22,966 bases of DNA from Actinomycetes bacterium (GTDB lineage: Bacteria > Actinomycetota > Acidimicrobiia > Acidimicrobiales > Bog-793): positions 1 to 22,966 of the forward strand of contig JAKACF010000009.1 of assembly GCA_021821585.1 (NCBI GenBank). Reading direction: 5' to 3'. The notes below the pieces were generated by a model. The model did not search any database. It saw nothing but the letters and a program-made list of their open reading frames with translations, and was not told the origin of the DNA. Of the stretch, positions 20,374 to 22,966 are shown piece after piece. The number at the start of each line of letters is the position of its first letter. Position 1 is the stretch's first letter. A program made the translations under genes and the position numbers.

Positions 20374-20862
20374 TCAGTGGAGGACCTGCAGATGGCGGCG
20401 GAGAACACGGCCGTCCCCGAGCTCCAGCCGGGCGAAGCCACGGGGCGACCGGCTGCGCCGCCGGGTCGGGGAGCCCGGGTTGACGAGCAGCTGACCGGTG
20501 GGCCCCTCCTCGAGGAGCGGCACATGGCTGTGCTCGAAGACCACGAGGTGGGCTGCCGGGAAGCGGCGGGCGAGACGACCGGCCCGGGAGCCTGCGGGGC
20601 CGGCGTCGTGGACGACGGCGACCCGGATCCCCTCGAGCTCGACCTCGAGCAGCTCGGGCAGCTCGCCTGCGAGCTCGAGGTCGTTGTTCCCGAGCACGGC
20701 GTAGACCCTCGCCATCGCCCGGAGCTCCTCGAGGGCGGCAGCAGAGGTGACATCACCGGCATGGACGACGGCGTCGCAGTCGCCGATGGCGGCGTGGAGC
20801 TCGCGCGGCAGGGGGCCGATGCCACCCCGCAGGTGCGTGTCGGCGACGACGAGGAGCCTCAC
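20374..20862 (-). CDS. YfcE/MJ0936-type metallophosphoesterase
   Basis: The 162-aa protein has the compact calcineurin-like fold of YfcE phosphodiesterases: D8-x-H10 (ADTH), HAGDV with Asp37, GNND with Asn59, His85 (VVHDAG), and a final His-x-His at 111/113. The last motif normally reads GH(S/T)H; here it is EHSH, so the Gly is Glu while the metal-binding His residues stay. NPGSPTRRR closes the family signature. It should hydrolyse phosphodiesters with two metal ions in the cytoplasm; the natural substrate is unknown. GTG 20862 begins MRLLVVADTH, the standard start of the family. The gene faces away from the amidohydrolase gene, 41 bases apart, so the two share a short divergent promoter region. 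Confidence 0.85.
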   Translation of the reverse strand: MRLLVVADTHLRGGIGPLPRELHAAIGDCDAVVHAGDVTSAAALEELRAMARVYAVLGNNDLELAGELPELLEVELEGIRVAVVHDAGPAGSRAGRLARRFPAAHLVVFEHSHVPLLEEGPTGQLLVNPGSPTRRRSRSPRGFARLELGDGRVLRRHLQVLH

Positions 20863-20903
20863 CGCATCGCGCCCGGGGCGCTCGGGGGAGCTACCGTCGG
20901 GCC

Positions 20904-22088
20904 GTGACCGCCACGCTGTACCGGGACACCGCCGTCGCCGACGGCACGGGACCCGACCTCGAGCTCCACCGGAGCCTCGTCGTCAGCGACCACCGCATCA
21001 CCTGGATCGGCCCGGTGGGCGACGAGCCCGAGCTTCCTCGGGACGCCGAGGTCGTCGACGCCTCCGGGTGCACCGCCGTGCCCGGCCTCGTCGACAGCCA
21101 CAGCCACCTCACCCTCCCCGGCGGGGCGCACTGGATCGACCGGGGCTTCGACGCGCCTGAGCGGCTGGTCGAGGTGGCGGAGGACAACGCCCGGCTCATG
21201 CGGGCGGCCGGTGTGCGGTGGGCACGCGACGTCGGTTCGCCGAGGGGCGTCGATCCCCTCGACGGCGTCGACCGCGCCCTCGCGCTCGGTGTTCGTGACC
21301 GGTGGCGCGGCCACCGGCAGTACCCCTACGTGAGGGCAGCCGGCACGTGGGTCTCGCGCACGGGGTCCCTCCCCGGCGGGCTGGCCGTCGAGGTGGACGA
21401 CGCCGAGGGGCTGTTGTCGGCCGTCCTCGGGCAGCTCGAGGACGGGGCCGACTTCGTGAAGCTGTACCTCGACGGACCGGACCGCGAGGCCGCACCGTTC
21501 AACTCGGGCGAGGTCGCCTCTGCCGTCGAGGCTGCGCACGCTCGAGGAGCCAAGGTGACGGCGCACTCCTCCACCCTGGCGGGCGCCCGTGTCGGAGTGG
21601 AAGCCGGCGTCGACTCGCTCGAGCACGGCTTCGAGCTCGACGGCGACGTCGCCGCCACCATGGCGGAACAGGGGACCGCCCTCGTCTCCACCCTGGCGGT
21701 GTTCGAGTCCTGGGCGTCGTTCGGGTCGACGACGGACCTCGAGCGCTTCGCCTCTCCCGAGGGCCGGCGACGGATCGCCGAGCGGCGCGAGCGGGCGCAC
21801 GAGAGCGTGGGCATTGCCGCCCGGGCGGGCGTGCTCATCGCCACGGGCACCGACTTCGGTGGGGGGTCGCTCCGGGCGAACCAGCTGGCCTGGGAGATCG
21901 AGTGCCTCGTCTCGGCCGGCCTCGAGCCGTGGCAGGCGCTGGCGGCGGCGACGCGCAATGGGGGTGCGCTCCTCGGCGAGGCGGAGGCCGGGGTGTTGCG
22001 GGAGGGTGGCCCGGCCGATCTCGTCCTCGTCCACGGTGACCCCCTTTCCGACCCGTCGTCGATGTGGCGTGTCTGGATGGTGCCCTGA
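20904..22088 (+). CDS. Metal-dependent amidohydrolase (imidazolonepropionase/prolidase-like)
   Basis: The 394-aa protein is a complete amidohydrolase-superfamily member. The small beta domain at the ends carries VVDASGCTAVPGLVDSHSHL, with metal ligands His66 and His68. Lys186 (DFVKLYLD) is placed to be the carboxylated bridging Lys. His221 (VTAHSS) and His241 (SLEHGF) complete the binuclear site, and Asp317 (TGTDFGG) is the catalytic base. The C-terminal GPADLVLVHGDPL is typical. Relatives cleave Xaa-Pro dipeptides, cyclic imides or imidazolone derivatives; the substrate is not evident. GTG 20904 is assigned, with GGGGGAG about 13 bases before it, a loose fit. Its stop lies six bases from the stop of the convergent anti-sigma gene. 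Confidence 0.85.
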   Translation: MTATLYRDTAVADGTGPDLELHRSLVVSDHRITWIGPVGDEPELPRDAEVVDASGCTAVPGLVDSHSHLTLPGGAHWIDRGFDAPERLVEVAEDNARLMRAAGVRWARDVGSPRGVDPLDGVDRALALGVRDRWRGHRQYPYVRAAGTWVSRTGSLPGGLAVEVDDAEGLLSAVLGQLEDGADFVKLYLDGPDREAAPFNSGEVASAVEAAHARGAKVTAHSSTLAGARVGVEAGVDSLEHGFELDGDVAATMAEQGTALVSTLAVFESWASFGSTTDLERFASPEGRRRIAERRERAHESVGIAARAGVLIATGTDFGGGSLRANQLAWEIECLVSAGLEPWQALAAATRNGGALLGEAEAGVLREGGPADLVLVHGDPLSDPSSMWRVWMVP

Positions 22089-22094
22089 AGGCGG

Positions 22095-22568
22095 TCAGGT
22101 GGCGTCGCCGGCGGTGGGCCGGGACAGCAGGCCGCGAGACGAACCGTCGTCGAACCGGAGGTACTTGGTCAAGGCGACGAGGGTCCCGCTCTCGGGCTCG
22201 GAGAGGAAGTCGACCCGGTCCATGACCGCCTGCATGAGGGCCATGCCCCTCCCCCGCTCGGCGTCGAGGCCGGCACGACGGTCCCGGACGCTGACGTGGT
22301 CGAAGCCCCGGCCGGTGTCGGTGATCCGCAGCTCGCAGCGGTCCGGCCGCACCGCGACGGCCACCTCATAGGCGTCACCCTCGCCGGCGTGCTCGAGGAC
22401 GTTCGTGCACGCCTCGGAGAGGGCGAGCTCGATGTCGTAGGTGACCTCCTCGGTGACGCCGGCCGCCCGGAGCGCGAAGCGGGTCAGGTGGCGGATGACC
22501 GGCACGCTCTTGGAGTCGCGGGGAAGCTCGACCGACAGCCGGATGCCGTGTCCTCGCGACGGGTCCAC
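22095..22568 (-). CDS. RsbW-like anti-sigma regulatory histidine-kinase-fold ATPase
   Basis: The 157-aa protein has the GHKL ATPase boxes of anti-sigma kinases: the N box ELALSEACTNVLEH with Glu52 and Asn56, the G1 box DTGRGFD (84-90) and the G2 box GRGMALMQ (106-113). RsbW-type proteins phosphorylate an anti-sigma antagonist and hold a sigma factor; many actinobacterial paralogues are of unknown partner. GTG 22568 follows AGGGAGGT by about 10 bases, which fixes the start. No antagonist (STAS) or phosphatase gene is adjacent. An HTH protein lies upstream on the same strand. Confidence 0.85.
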   Translation of the reverse strand: MDPSRGHGIRLSVELPRDSKSVPVIRHLTRFALRAAGVTEEVTYDIELALSEACTNVLEHAGEGDAYEVAVAVRPDRCELRITDTGRGFDHVSVRDRRAGLDAERGRGMALMQAVMDRVDFLSEPESGTLVALTKYLRFDDGSSRGLLSRPTAGDAT

Positions 22569-22661
22569 CTCGCGGTCACCTCCCTCCCGCTACCGGGGAC
22601 CGACCTGGCGAGCGACCCGCCCGCGGTCCCCCGTGCGCATGCGAGCTGCCCCCGTGCCCGA

Positions 22662-22698
22662 GGGCCGACGGCCCGACCAGAAGGCCGGCTGACCGGCC
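22662..22698. terminator. Two small hairpins between the HTH gene and the anti-sigma gene
   Basis: GGGCC (22662-22666) and GGCCC (22670-22674) enclose GAC. GGCCGG (22683-22688) and CCGGCC (22693-22698) enclose CTGA. Both are perfect. They lie after the end of the minus-strand HTH gene and before the anti-sigma gene, so they could separate the two transcripts. The rest of 22569-22772 shows no gene. Confidence 0.35.
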
Positions 22699-22772
22699 GG
22701 TGGTGACAGCTCGGGCGCCGCATCGGCCGGGCGGCGAGGGCCTCGCTGAGCGCTGAGTGGGGACGGCTCGGC

Positions 22773-22966
22773 TCACCGGTCGTCCTCCCGCCGGCCGAGG
22801 ATCGAGGAGATGCGCTGGTGGCTCACGCCGAAGGTCCGGCCGATCTCCCGGGTCGTCATGCCTTCGCCGAACAGGCCCCTCGTGAACAGCCGGCGCAGGC
22901 TGGCGGCCGCCCGGCGCAGGAGGACGGCGCCGCCTCCGAGACGCTCGAGGCTGGCGTGAAGGCGCC
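22773..22966 (-). CDS. C-terminal end of a helix-turn-helix protein (sigma region 4-like), cut by the window edge
   Basis: Reading the minus strand from the right edge gives 63 residues to TGA 22773-22775. They include LFTRGLFGEGMTTREIGRTF followed by GVSHQRISSILGR. This is a classic helix-turn-helix: the TTREIGRTFGVS turn followed by the recognition helix HQRISSILGR, close to region 4 of sigma-70-type factors or to related small DNA-binding proteins. The start and N-terminal domains lie outside the window, so a full sigma factor cannot be separated from a small regulator. Confidence 0.65.
   Translation of the reverse strand, partial: RLHASLERLGGGAVLLRRAAASLRRLFTRGLFGEGMTTREIGRTFGVSHQRISSILGRREDDR

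Overview
The window is high-GC DNA with GTG and TTG starts, purine-rich ribosome binding sites and dense coding. These traits, and several protein families seen here (the 54-aa MCRA-type small protein, a 2TM-domain protein, DUF6186-like membrane proteins, an MhuD-like monooxygenase), point to an actinobacterium. The class Acidimicrobiia is my best guess, from family resemblance only. I see no insertion sequence, tRNA, rRNA, CRISPR array or phage gene.

Left part (1-7595, plus strand). The 3' end of a frameshifted methyltransferase gene is followed by a small Cys-rich protein under a CsoR/CstR-like palindrome, then a GntR/HutC regulator. Next comes the most coherent unit of the window, a sulfur module: a metallo-beta-lactamase/double-rhodanese protein of persulfide dioxygenase type (1748-3127), a fused four-cluster ferredoxin plus NrfD membrane anchor (3175-4719), and a molybdopterin catalytic subunit (4731-7595). 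None of the three carries an export signal, so the enzyme probably faces the cytoplasm, as SoeABC sulfite dehydrogenase does. A plausible pathway is persulfide to sulfite (dioxygenase), then sulfite to sulfate with electrons passed to quinone (molybdoenzyme). A polysulfide or thiosulfate reductase role is the alternative.

Middle (7596-12615). This holds an orphan xanthine-dehydrogenase/CoxL-like large subunit (form II type, no FAD or 2Fe-2S subunit beside it), a nitronate monooxygenase-like flavoprotein, an MhuD-like heme-degrading monooxygenase on the minus strand, a 2TM-domain protein and a small hypothetical protein.

Decay zone (about 12.7-14.3 kb). Two broken genes lie back to back: a DegV/FakB-like fatty-acid-binding gene on the minus strand, readable only across three frames, and a PlsY-like acyltransferase on the plus strand with a frameshift and probable loss of its GGRG region. 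The products of such genes act in the same acyl-phosphate route, so the pair may have been lost together. Two small, overlapping membrane-protein genes follow.

Right part (15117-22966). Five minus-strand genes run in series: a cellulose-synthase-like GT2 glycosyltransferase with a long Thr-rich tail, a secreted GH5 glycosidase, a transglutaminase-like protein, an FMN-binding oxidase-like protein and a YfcE-type phosphoesterase. A plus-strand amidohydrolase, an RsbW-like anti-sigma kinase and the 3' end of an HTH protein complete the window. The GT2/GH5 pair looks like a unit for making and trimming an exopolysaccharide.
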